A stretch of 32,066 bases of DNA from Actinomycetes bacterium (lineage in GTDB: Bacteria; Actinomycetota; Actinomycetes; Streptosporangiales; Streptosporangiaceae), in contig JAJYUU010000052.1 in assembly GCA_021792405.1 (NCBI GenBank), positions 1-32,066 on the forward strand, read 5' to 3'. The position numbers and the translations under genes were made by a program. The notes below the pieces were generated by a model. The model saw only the letters and a program-made list of their open reading frames with translations. It did not search any database and was not told where the DNA came from. Of the stretch, positions 1 through 7,080 are shown in pieces; the first letter of the stretch is position 1; each line of letters opens with the position of its first letter.

Positions 1-93
1 TACAGCCCCAAGGACATCGACGCCCTGCCCATCACCCGCCACGACTTCCACGGCGAATGGAACTACACCGTGCGGCCGCCCGACACGCCCTAA
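1..93 (+). CDS. ISAzo13-family transposase, C-terminal fragment (cut by window edge)
   Basis: Frame 1 is open from the first base to a TAA at 91-93 and encodes about 30 residues ending LPITRHDFHGEWNYTVRPP plus four more. The pattern LP(V/I)TRHxFHGxWNYT is, from memory, the characteristic end of ISAzo13-type (Rhodopirellula-type DDE) transposases. No catalytic residue lies inside the window, so it cannot be judged whether the element is intact. The AT-richer stretch after the stop (about 94-124) would be the place for the element's terminal inverted repeat. The call rests on a short tail only. Confidence 0.6.
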   Translation, partial: YSPKDIDALPITRHDFHGEWNYTVRPPDTP

Positions 94-138
94 CAAGCCC
101 TACGTTATTTTGTCGCGAGCCCTTAGCTGGAGGTGCCC

Positions 139-993
139 ATGACAGCCGGGTCCGGCCGACCGAGTGAGACAGCCACACCGACCGTGAAGCTGCTCCTCGC
201 CGATGTCGACGGCACGCTGGTCACTCAGGACAAGGTCCTCACCGACCGGGCCGTCGCCGCCGTGCGGACACTGCATGATGCGGGGATCCGCTTCGCGATC
301 ACCAGCGGCCGGCCGCCGCGCGGCATGGCGATGCTGATCGGACCGCTCGATATCCAGACGCCGATCGCGGCCTTCAACGGCGGGCTGATTGTCGACCGGG
401 ACATGAGCGTTCTCGAGCAACGGGTGCTGCCCGCGGACCTGGTGATTCCGGTCACGGACGCGATGTCCGCCTTCGGCCTGGACGTCTGGCTCTACCAGGG
501 AGCCGACTGGTACGTGCCGAAGCCGGACGGACCGCACGTCGCGCGCGAGGCCTGGACCGTGAAGTTCGAGCCCAGGACCATGACATCCGGGGTGCGCGGC
601 CTGACCGGCAACGTCGCCAAGCTCGTCGGCGTCAGCGATGACACCGACGCGGTGGAAAGAGCGACCTCGGCCGTGCGGGACAAGTTCGGCGATCACGTAA
701 CGGCCGCCCAGTCCCAGCCGTACTACCTGGACGTGACTCACCCGAAAGCCAACAAGGGCGAGGTGGCGAAATACCTGGCCGCTCAGTACGGCCTCCAGCC
801 CGAGGAGATCGCAACGATCGGGGACATGCCGAACGATGTGCTGATGTTTGCCCATTCTGGCCTCAGCATCGCGATGGGGCAGTCCAGCCTGGAGGTCAAG
901 CGTGCTGCTCGCCGGGTCACTACCCCGAACGGCAAGGAGGGCTTCGCCAACGCGGTGGAGAAGTTCATCCTCGCCAAGGCAGCCGACAGCTAG
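139..993 (+). CDS. Cof-type HAD-superfamily hydrolase
   Basis: The 284-residue protein carries all four HAD motifs. Motif I is D22-V-D24-G-T, motif II is ITSGRPP, motif III is the lysine of HPKANKGE, and motif IV is GDMPNDVLMF. The order and the large cap between motifs II and III (about residues 80-190) are those of the Cof/IIB subfamily, which are soluble Mg-dependent phosphatases acting on sugar phosphates or similar small metabolites. The true substrate cannot be read from the sequence. ATG 139 is preferred over GTG 133 because GGAG at 129-132 lies 6 bases before it. The probable end of an insertion sequence lies just upstream, so the gene's own promoter may have been displaced or replaced. 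It stands alone, followed by a long gene-free gap. Confidence 0.88.
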   Translation: MTAGSGRPSETATPTVKLLLADVDGTLVTQDKVLTDRAVAAVRTLHDAGIRFAITSGRPPRGMAMLIGPLDIQTPIAAFNGGLIVDRDMSVLEQRVLPADLVIPVTDAMSAFGLDVWLYQGADWYVPKPDGPHVAREAWTVKFEPRTMTSGVRGLTGNVAKLVGVSDDTDAVERATSAVRDKFGDHVTAAQSQPYYLDVTHPKANKGEVAKYLAAQYGLQPEEIATIGDMPNDVLMFAHSGLSIAMGQSSLEVKRAARRVTTPNGKEGFANAVEKFILAKAADS

Positions 994-1087
994 CGAGCCG
1001 GTCGCTGGCACTGGCCCGGGGTTGACCTACAGCGCTCCCCCGACCGAGGAAGTGACCGACCTGGCGCAGCGCGGGATCCGGTGCTCC

Positions 1088-1132
1088 TTTCCGGCATCTG
1101 CCTGACACGTTTTCCGGCATCTGCCTGACACG
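1088..1132. repeat. 22-bp direct repeat, two copies
   Basis: The unit TTTCCGGCATCTGCCTGACACG occurs at 1088-1109 and identically at 1111-1132, a 23-base period with one T between. Read on the minus strand the units begin with a TGTCAGGC core. Several insertion-sequence families, such as IS21-like elements, have ends that begin TGT and carry repeated transposase-binding sites. That makes an insertion-sequence end remnant possible, but no transposase accompanies it here. A regulator-binding repeat upstream of korA is the alternative. Confidence 0.7.
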
Positions 1133-1200
1133 CGGGCCAGCGGCCAGATCACCGCAGGCGGTGCGTGCTCACCGGAGTAGCCAGACCAAGCGTGGCCGAC

Positions 1201-1230
1201 TTGCGATCTGTACTAGGATGACGATATAGC
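1201..1230 (+). promoter_or_regulatory. Candidate sigma-70-type promoter for korA
   Basis: TTGCGA at 1201-1206 and TATAGC at 1225-1230 are 18 bases apart, each matching the consensus hexamer at four of six positions. The resulting leader would be about 128 bases and include both hairpins upstream of korA. A TAGGAT hexamer at 1214-1219 is a competing -10 but lacks a good -35. Confidence 0.25.
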
Positions 1231-1232
1231 CG

Positions 1233-1265
1233 CAGGCGAGAGGCCCGCGCGAGGGCGGGCGCCTG
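1233..1265 (+). other. GC-rich stem-loop in korA leader
   Basis: CAGGCG (1233-1238) pairs with CGCCTG (1260-1265), and inside it CCCGC (1244-1248) pairs with GCGGG (1255-1259). An AGAGG bulge lies on the left side. No T-run follows, so it is not a standard intrinsic terminator. It may be a 5' leader structure. Confidence 0.5.
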
Positions 1266-1331
1266 GCCGGGTTCACGGGTTTCGCCAACTGCAAGTCACG
1301 CAAAGATGCACGCCGTCACCGCGTCTTTTAG

Positions 1332-1358
1332 CCGGCCTCGGCGCGTGAAGGAGGCCGG
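1332..1358 (+). promoter_or_regulatory. Hairpin covering the korA ribosome binding site
   Basis: CCGGCCTC (1332-1339) pairs perfectly with GAGGCCGG (1351-1358), leaving an 11-base loop. The AAGGAGG ribosome binding site for korA spans 1348-1354, so its last four bases lie inside the stem. The stem could limit translation initiation at GTG 1365. This is read from base pairing alone. Confidence 0.5.
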
Positions 1359-1364
1359 AAGACT

Positions 1365-3233
1365 GTGACCAAACAGGTCCAGCAACTTGACCGTGTCATC
1401 ATCAGGTTCGCCGGGGACTCCGGCGACGGCATGCAACTCGCCGGGGACCGGTTCACCCAGGAGACCGCGACTTTCGGCAACGACTTGTCCACGCTCCCGA
1501 ACTTCCCGGCCGAGATCCGGGCGCCAGCCGGCACGCTACCCGGCGTGTCAAGCTTCCAGCTTCACTTCGCTGACCACGACATCCTGACCCCTGGCGATGC
1601 GCCGGACGTGCTGGTCGCGATGAATCCGGCCGCACTCAAGGCCAACCTGGCCGACGTCCCGCGCGGCGGTGACATCATCGCCAACACCGACGAGTTCACT
1701 AAGCGCAACCTCGCGAAAGTCGGCTACGACGCCAGCCCGCTCGAGGACGGCTCACTCGACGCCTACCAACTGCATGCCATCCCGCTGACGTCGGTAACGG
1801 TCAAGGCACTCGAGGGCTTTGACATCACTCGCAAGGACGCCGAGCGGGCCAAGAACATGTTCGCTCTCGGTCTGCTGTCCTGGCTTTACAATCGCCCGGT
1901 CGACGGCACCCTGAAGTACCTGGAGACCCGGTTCGCCGCCCGGCCTGAGATCCTGGCCGCCAACAAGGCGGCGTTCCAGGCGGGCTGGAATTACGGCGAG
2001 ACAACCGAGGCATTCTCGGTTCAGTACGAGGTCAAGCCAGCCCCGCTCAAGCCCGGCAAATACCGGAACATCACCGGGAACGTCGCTCTGGCCTACGGTC
2101 TGGTAGCGGCGTCGCGCCGATCGGGGCTGCCGCTGTTCCTCGGCTCCTACCCGATCACCCCGGCGTCCGATGTCCTGCACGAGTTGTCCAAGCTGAAGCG
2201 CTTCGGCGTCCGTACCATGCAGGCCGAGGACGAGATCAGCGGCGTCGGTGCGGCGCTCGGCGCGTCCTTCGGGGGCGGGCTGGGCGTGACCACGACGTCG
2301 GGCCCGGGCATGTGCCTGAAGGCGGAGACGATCGGGCTCGCCGCGTCGGTCGAGCTACCGCTGATCATCTGTGACATCCAGCGAGCCGGGCCGTCGACCG
2401 GCATGCCGACCAAGACCGAGCAGGCCGACTTGCTGATGGCGATCTTCGGCCGCAACGGCGAGTCGCCGGTCGCCGTGGTCGCTCCGGCCACTCCGGCCGA
2501 CTGTTTCGACACCGCGCTCGAGGCGGTCCGGATCGCGGTGAAGTACCGCACGCCGGTGATCATCTTGTCCGATGGCTACCTGGCCAACGGATCTGAGCCC
2601 TGGCGCATCCCGTCGCTCGACGCGCTGCCGAAGCTCCGGGACGAGTTCAAGTTCGCTAGCGGCAACGTCGCGGTCGACGGAAAGGCCGGCCCGCCGTTCC
2701 TGCCGTTCGCCCGTGATCAGAAGACGCTGGCCCGGCCATGGGCCGTGCCCGGCACGCCGGGCCTCGAGCACCGCATCGGCGGCATCGAGAAGGCCGACAT
2801 CACCGGCTCGATCTCGTATGACCCGGATAACCACGACAAGATGGTGCGCCTGCGGCAAGCCAAGATTGACGGCATAGCTGCCGACATCGCTCCGGTCGAA
2901 GTCGACGATCCGGACGGCAGCGCCAAGGTGCTCGTGCTCGGCTGGGGATCGACGTACGGGTCGATCGGCGCCGCAGTGCGCCGGGTGCGGCTTGCGGGCG
3001 GCGCGGTGGCCCAGGCCCACCTGCGGCACCTGTCGCCGTTCCCGGCAAACCTCGGTGATGTGCTGCGGTCCTACGAGAAGGTGCTGGTCCCCGAGATCAA
3101 CCTGGGACAGCTCGCCCTGCTGCTGCGCGGCCGCTACCTGACCGACGTGGTGTCCTACAACCGGGTTCGCGGCCTGCCGTTCCGCGCCTCAGAACTCGCC
3201 GACGTCATCCAGGATGTGATCGCCAATGTCTGA
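1365..3233 (+). CDS. korA: 2-oxoglutarate:ferredoxin oxidoreductase, alpha subunit (fused gamma-alpha)
   Basis: This is the 622-residue large subunit of a 2-oxoacid:acceptor oxidoreductase. With KorB it decarboxylates 2-oxoglutarate with CoA to succinyl-CoA and reduces ferredoxin. The N-terminal gamma domain (about 10-200) opens with the glycine-rich G17-D-S-G-D-G-M. The pyrimidine-binding alpha domain follows, with YPITPASDV at about 262-270 and the QAEDEISGVGAALGASFGGG stretch after it. The C-terminal part (about 470-622) is the domain II/III region. The gamma-alpha fusion is the layout of actinobacterial KorA. GTG 1365 is supported by AAGGAGG at 1348-1354, 10 bases upstream. korB starts 8 bases before its end, so the two are co-translated. 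Substrate is inferred from the family; a related 2-oxoacid is possible. Confidence 0.93.
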   Translation: MTKQVQQLDRVIIRFAGDSGDGMQLAGDRFTQETATFGNDLSTLPNFPAEIRAPAGTLPGVSSFQLHFADHDILTPGDAPDVLVAMNPAALKANLADVPRGGDIIANTDEFTKRNLAKVGYDASPLEDGSLDAYQLHAIPLTSVTVKALEGFDITRKDAERAKNMFALGLLSWLYNRPVDGTLKYLETRFAARPEILAANKAAFQAGWNYGETTEAFSVQYEVKPAPLKPGKYRNITGNVALAYGLVAASRRSGLPLFLGSYPITPASDVLHELSKLKRFGVRTMQAEDEISGVGAALGASFGGGLGVTTTSGPGMCLKAETIGLAASVELPLIICDIQRAGPSTGMPTKTEQADLLMAIFGRNGESPVAVVAPATPADCFDTALEAVRIAVKYRTPVIILSDGYLANGSEPWRIPSLDALPKLRDEFKFASGNVAVDGKAGPPFLPFARDQKTLARPWAVPGTPGLEHRIGGIEKADITGSISYDPDNHDKMVRLRQAKIDGIAADIAPVEVDDPDGSAKVLVLGWGSTYGSIGAAVRRVRLAGGAVAQAHLRHLSPFPANLGDVLRSYEKVLVPEINLGQLALLLRGRYLTDVVSYNRVRGLPFRASELADVIQDVIANV

Positions 3234-4341
3234 CGACCCGATGTCTGATGGCACAGCAAACGGCGAGGCGGTGGCCGCCGAGTTCCCGGAACCGGCCCAC
3301 CGGTTCGCCTCGCTGACCCTGGTGCCCAAGGCAGACGAGAAGCTGGCAACTAAGGATTTCAAGTCTGACCAGGAAGTCCGCTGGTGCCCGGGCTGTGGCG
3401 ACTACGCGATCCTTGCCGCGTTCCAGTCCTTCCTGCCCGAACTGGAGATCCCGCGCGAGAACCTGGTGATCATTTCCGGCATCGGCTGCTCGTCCCGGCT
3501 GCCGTACTACGTCAATAGCTACGGCATGCACTCGATTCACGGCCGTGCCCCGGCGATCGCGACCGGGCTGGCATCGTCACGGCCCGATCTGTCGGTGTGG
3601 GTGATCACCGGCGACGGCGACGCGCTGTCGATCGGCGGTAACCACCTGATCCACGCGCTGCGCCGGAACGTGAACATCAAAATCCTGCTGTTCAACAACC
3701 GCATCTACGGCCTGACCAAGGGTCAGTACTCGCCGACGTCTGAGCAGGGCAAGGTCACGAAGTCGACGCCGTTCGGCTCGCTCGACACGCCCTTCAACCC
3801 GGTGTCGCTCGCAATCGGCGCGGAGGCCGGCTTCGTCGCCAGGACCATCGACTCCGACCGCAAGCACCTGACCAGCGTGCTGCGCGCGGCCGCCGATCAC
3901 AAGGGCACCGCGTTCGTGGAGATCTACCAGAACTGCCCGATCTACAACGACGACGCGTTCGCCCCAGTGACCGAGCCAGGCGAGCGGGATCAGCGGCTTA
4001 TCCGGCTGGAGCAGGCACAGCCCATCCGGTTCGGCGCCGACCGCAGTCAGGGCCTTCGGTTCGGCCGCTACGGCGCGCTGGAGGCGGTGCCGGTCGCGGG
4101 CAGCGACCCGGACTCGCTGCTCGTGCACAATGCCGAGGAGACCGACCCCTCGTATGCGTTCGCGTTGTCCAGGCTGGACAGCTCTGATTTCGCGCACACG
4201 CCGATCGGCGTGTTCCGCAATGTCGAGCGGCCCAGCTATGACGAGCTCATGTCCGCGCAGATCGACACCGCCCGCCAGCAGCAGGGCGATGGGGACCTGG
4301 CGGAGTTGCTAGCCGGCGCGGACACCTGGCAGGTCGGCTAG
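3226..4341 (+). CDS. korB: 2-oxoglutarate:ferredoxin oxidoreductase, beta subunit
   Basis: The 371-residue protein is the thiamine-diphosphate and 4Fe-4S subunit. Cysteines for the cluster are visible in WCPGCGDYA (about 53-61) and later in the ENCPIYND-like stretch (EIYQNCPIYND). The ThDP-Mg site is GDGDALSIGGNH (from about 129) followed by NNRIYGLTKGQYSPTS. The start at 3226 overlaps korA by 8 bases and has AGGA about 9 bases upstream. A second ATG at 3241 has no ribosome binding site. No ferredoxin gene is in the window, so the electron acceptor must be encoded elsewhere. Complex I lies further along but on the other strand. Confidence 0.93.
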   Translation: MSDDPMSDGTANGEAVAAEFPEPAHRFASLTLVPKADEKLATKDFKSDQEVRWCPGCGDYAILAAFQSFLPELEIPRENLVIISGIGCSSRLPYYVNSYGMHSIHGRAPAIATGLASSRPDLSVWVITGDGDALSIGGNHLIHALRRNVNIKILLFNNRIYGLTKGQYSPTSEQGKVTKSTPFGSLDTPFNPVSLAIGAEAGFVARTIDSDRKHLTSVLRAAADHKGTAFVEIYQNCPIYNDDAFAPVTEPGERDQRLIRLEQAQPIRFGADRSQGLRFGRYGALEAVPVAGSDPDSLLVHNAEETDPSYAFALSRLDSSDFAHTPIGVFRNVERPSYDELMSAQIDTARQQQGDGDLAELLAGADTWQVG

Positions 4342-4342
4342 C

Positions 4343-5203
4343 GTGCCAGCCGGGGCGGCGGACGGCCCGGCTGGCCAGATCGAGCCCGGTCCGACCAAGC
4401 CCGGCCCGACCAAGCCCAGCCCGACCAAGCCCAGCCGCACTGTGGTGCATGTCGATCGCTCGGGTCCGGTGACGACGGTCATCCTGGACCGGCCCGAAGT
4501 CCGCAACGCGGTAGACGGCCCCACCGCGGCGGCACTGACCGAGGCGTTCGCCGACTTCGACGCGGACGACGACGCGGCCGTCGCGGTGCTTTTCGGGGCG
4601 GGCGGCACGTTCTGCGCTGGCGCCGACCTGAAGACCGTCGGCAGCCCGCAGGGAAACAGGACCGAACCCGATGGCCCTGGCCCGATGGGCCCGTCGCGGA
4701 TGCGGTTGTCCAAGCCCGTCATCGCGGCCGTCGCCGGATACGCTGTGGCCGGGGGCCTGGAACTGGCGTTGTGGTGCGACCTCCGGGTTGCCGAGGAGGA
4801 CGCGGTCTTCGGCGTGTACTGCCGGCGCTGGGGCGTGCCGCTGATCGACGGCGGCACCGTCCGGCTGCCGCAGATCATCGGGCTTGGCCGTGCCCTCGAC
4901 CTGATCCTCACCGGGCGGGGAGTCGCCGCCGCTGAGGCCTACGAGATGGGGCTAGTCTCCAGGGTGGTGAAGCATGGCGATGCTCGCGAGGAAGCCGAGC
5001 GGCTGGCGCTGCAGATCTCCGGGTTCCCGCAGACGTGCTTGCGCAGTGACCGGGCTTCGGTGCTTGACTCGATGTCACTGGGCTTCGGCGACGCCATGGC
5101 GAACGAGTTCGCTCGCGGCATGGCGACGCTAGCTGATCCTGGCGTCGTCGAAGGGGTATCGCGATTCCGCGGCGGAGCTGGCCGCCACGGAGCCCAGCCC
5201 TGA
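4343..5203 (+). CDS. Enoyl-CoA hydratase/isomerase-family (crotonase) protein
   Basis: The 286-residue crotonase-fold protein starts 1 base after the korB stop, so it is probably in the kor operon. The oxyanion-hole segment GGTFCAGADLK (about 85-95) and the GYAVAGGLELALWCDLRVA segment (about 131-149) are clear. The first catalytic glutamate of true hydratases matches E in GGLEL. The position of the second falls in CRRWGVPLIDGG and is not glutamate, so classic hydration of enoyl-CoA is doubtful. The first 35 residues are low complexity with three PGPTK-type repeats encoded by 15-bp units. A start nearer GTG 4443 or ATG 4449 would drop these and is possible, though AGGT at 4331-4334 supports 4343. 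The exact substrate is unknown. Confidence 0.85.
   Translation: MPAGAADGPAGQIEPGPTKPGPTKPSPTKPSRTVVHVDRSGPVTTVILDRPEVRNAVDGPTAAALTEAFADFDADDDAAVAVLFGAGGTFCAGADLKTVGSPQGNRTEPDGPGPMGPSRMRLSKPVIAAVAGYAVAGGLELALWCDLRVAEEDAVFGVYCRRWGVPLIDGGTVRLPQIIGLGRALDLILTGRGVAAAEAYEMGLVSRVVKHGDAREEAERLALQISGFPQTCLRSDRASVLDSMSLGFGDAMANEFARGMATLADPGVVEGVSRFRGGAGRHGAQP
4385..4429 (+). repeat. 15-bp tandem repeat, three units, in the crotonase N terminus
   Basis: Units at 4385-4399, 4400-4414 and 4415-4429 differ by one or two bases and encode PGPTK, PGPTK and PSPTK in frame. The repeat sits in the disordered N-terminal extension outside the crotonase fold. Confidence 0.85.
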
Positions 5204-5285
5204 TGACCGCCGCCCTGCCGTCCGGCCGGATACGCCAGATCCGATGAGATCCGGATCGCTCACCTGAAGCTGTCAGACTGGCGCA

Positions 5286-6509
5286 ATGGACGCCGGTGAC
5301 CTGGAACGCGCCTACCGCACCGAAGCCACCCGGGTGCGCGCTATCCTCGCGCGACGGCTCGGTGACGTCGGCCTGGCCGAGGAACTCGTTCAGGATGCCT
5401 TCGTCGAGGCACTTGAGCACTGGGCGGCTGACGGCGTGCCGGCCAACCCGGGCGGCTGGCTGACCACCACCGCCTGGCGCAAGGCCCTGGACCGCCAGCG
5501 CCGCGTGCGAACCGGACGGGAGAAGCTGGCGCTGCTAGCCGTCACCCAGGACCGCGCCGGACTCACCGCCGGGCACTATGCCGATCCGCAGGCCGAGGCC
5601 GATGATTTGCTCAGCCTTGTGTTCGCCTGCTGCCATCCGGCGCTGCCAGCCGATTCACAGGTCGCACTGACGCTGAGAGCGGTGTGCGGCCTGACGACCG
5701 CGGAGATTGCCGCCGCGTTCCTGGTGTCGGAACAGACGATGCGACAACGGCTGTCGCGGGCGCGGCGGACGTTGCAGGACGCGGGGGTTGCCATCCGCAT
5801 CCCGGATCCGGATGAGCTCGGCGAGCGGCTGGCCGCCGCGCTGGCGGTGGTCTACCTGGTCTTCAACGAAGGCTACCTGGCCTCCGCGGGCCACACTCCG
5901 GCCCGGCGTGATCTGGCTGCGCAGGCCATCTCACTGGCAAGGCTGCTGCACCGGCTGATGCCGGGCGAGGCTGAAGTGCTCGGGTTGCTCGCGCTGCTGC
6001 TGCTGCACGAGTCACGGGCAGTCGCCCGGTTCGACGGCTGGGGCCGTCTGATCCGGCTCGCCGATCAGGACCGCGCCAGGTGGGACCACCAACTCGCGGC
6101 CGAGGCCACCGCCTTGCTGGACCGGGCTATCGGGCTGCGCCATCCGGGTCCTTACCAGGTCCAGGCGGCCATCGCCGCGCTCCACGCAGCGACCACGGAC
6201 TATCGTCAGACGGACTGGCAGCAGATCCGGCTCCTGTACGACCGGCTGCTGGTGATGACGCCATCGCCGGTCGTCCGGCTCAACCGCGCGGTCGCGACGA
6301 GGTACGCAGCCGGCCCGGCGGCCGCGCTTGCCGAGGTCGAGCCGCTGACCGCCGACCTCGACGGTTACCGGCTGTTCCATGCGGTCCGGGCCGAGTTGCT
6401 GACCGCGCTCGGCCGGACCGCAGAGGCACGAGCGGCCAACGAGCGAGCGCTCGCGCTGGCCGCGAATCCGGCCGAACGCGAGCTCATCGCCCGCCGCCTG
6501 GATGCCTGA
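5286..6509 (+). CDS. ECF42-type RNA polymerase sigma factor (SigJ-like, DUF6596)
   Basis: The 407-residue protein has sigma region 2 at about 5-75 (LAEELVQDAFVEALEHW, then NPGGWLTTTAWRKALDRQRR). Region 4 lies at about 120-165, with the helix-turn-helix AEIAAAFLVSEQTMRQRLSRARRTL. A long C-terminal extension of about 230 residues begins at DPDELGERLAAALAVVYLVFNEGYLAS and ends in alanine-rich TPR-like helices. ECF42 sigma factors are known for this extension and for sitting beside DGPF/YciI-family genes. Exactly such a gene follows here, converging 3 bases away. ATG 5286 has no clear ribosome binding site, so the message may be leaderless. There is no anti-sigma gene, as expected when the extension itself is the control element. 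Confidence 0.9.
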   Translation: MDAGDLERAYRTEATRVRAILARRLGDVGLAEELVQDAFVEALEHWAADGVPANPGGWLTTTAWRKALDRQRRVRTGREKLALLAVTQDRAGLTAGHYADPQAEADDLLSLVFACCHPALPADSQVALTLRAVCGLTTAEIAAAFLVSEQTMRQRLSRARRTLQDAGVAIRIPDPDELGERLAAALAVVYLVFNEGYLASAGHTPARRDLAAQAISLARLLHRLMPGEAEVLGLLALLLLHESRAVARFDGWGRLIRLADQDRARWDHQLAAEATALLDRAIGLRHPGPYQVQAAIAALHAATTDYRQTDWQQIRLLYDRLLVMTPSPVVRLNRAVATRYAAGPAAALAEVEPLTADLDGYRLFHAVRAELLTALGRTAEARAANERALALAANPAERELIARRLDA

Positions 6510-6512
6510 TGG

Positions 6513-6854
6513 TCAGAACACCACGACCGGCCGCAACTCCATCGTGATCAGCCCGCGGTTCACGCCAGGCCAGCTCTGGGCGACCGCCACGGCCTCATCG
6601 ATGGTCTTTGCCTCCAGCACCGTGTAACCGCCGAGCACTTCCTTGGATTCGATGAACGGGCCGTCGGTGACCCCGCTTGCCCGGACGGTCTTCGCGGTGT
6701 CCGGAGGCTGGAGCTGGGCACCACCGTCGGCGATCACTCCAGTGGTAGCGTTCTTCTCGTACCAGGCCATGACCTCCGCGCTCCAGGCCTGCTGTTCTTC
6801 TGCGGTCAGTTTGTCGGCCGCCTCGGTGTTCATGATGAGCATCACGTACTTCAT
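6513..6854 (-). CDS. YciI/DGPF-domain protein
   Basis: The 113-residue protein begins MKYVMLIMNTE and contains TDGPFIESKEVLGGY, the DGPF signature (YCII-related family). These are small ferredoxin-like-fold proteins, often targets or partners of ECF42 sigma factors. Their biochemical role is not settled. The start at 6854 has GGGAGG 8 bases upstream. An open frame extends upstream to 7358, but that part lacks any family resemblance and no ribosome binding site supports it. The gene converges with the sigma factor (stop codons 3 bases apart) rather than following it, so it needs its own promoter in 6855-7080. Confidence 0.9.
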   Translation of the reverse strand: MKYVMLIMNTEAADKLTAEEQQAWSAEVMAWYEKNATTGVIADGGAQLQPPDTAKTVRASGVTDGPFIESKEVLGGYTVLEAKTIDEAVAVAQSWPGVNRGLITMELRPVVVF

Positions 6855-6913
6855 CGTGCATACCTCCCGGTAGGTGCTCGAGGCGCCGAAGTGGCGGCCT
6901 CGTATCAAGCCAC

Positions 6914-6938
6914 GAACGAGCCGGATCCCGATGCGACA
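6914..6938 (-). promoter_or_regulatory. Possible ECF42-type promoter for the DGPF gene
   Basis: On the minus strand TGTCGC (6938-6933) is followed after 14 bases by CGTTC (6918-6914). ECF42 promoters are reported, from memory, to have TGTCGA near -35 and a CG(A/T)-type core near -10. The match is partial, so this is a weak candidate only. It would place transcription start about 50-55 bases before the ATG. Confidence 0.2.
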
Positions 6939-7030
6939 TCGCCGCGGTGAATTTTCTCCACCTCGTGCCAGATTCACTCGAGCCGGATCATTGCGGCCTG
7001 ATGGCAACCTCCTGACCCCAGGCAACGTCT

Positions 7031-7060
7031 TTGACAGTGAGAAACGACTCGGCACACTAT
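7031..7060 (+). promoter_or_regulatory. Candidate promoter for the exported beta-lactamase-fold gene
   Basis: TTGACA at 7031-7036 is a perfect -35 hexamer. CACTAT at 7055-7060 follows at an 18-base spacing as a weaker -10. Transcription would start about 14 bases before ATG 7081. Confidence 0.4.
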
Positions 7061-7080
7061 CGAGGGGTAACGGGGCATAA

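Larger units (their letters stand above)
994..1364 (+). other. Gene-free region upstream of korA
   Basis: This 371-base stretch contains no convincing gene. Its left half (about 1000-1140) ends in a 22-bp direct repeat. Its right half (about 1200-1364) looks like a promoter and structured leader for korA, with two strong hairpins. A short open frame running to 1105 continues out of frame from the HAD gene and has no start of its own, so it is not called. Confidence 0.6.

Noticed and set aside
848-1105. Short plus-strand frame reaching into the first 22-bp repeat
   Set aside because: Most of it lies inside the HAD gene in another frame, and it has no ribosome binding site or recognisable product.
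1270-1310. ACGCAAAG in the korA leader resembles part of the c-di-GMP-I (GEMM) riboswitch
   Set aside because: Only this 8-base piece fits; the paired GGCAAACC arm and the downstream receptor-helix elements are not found in the right order.
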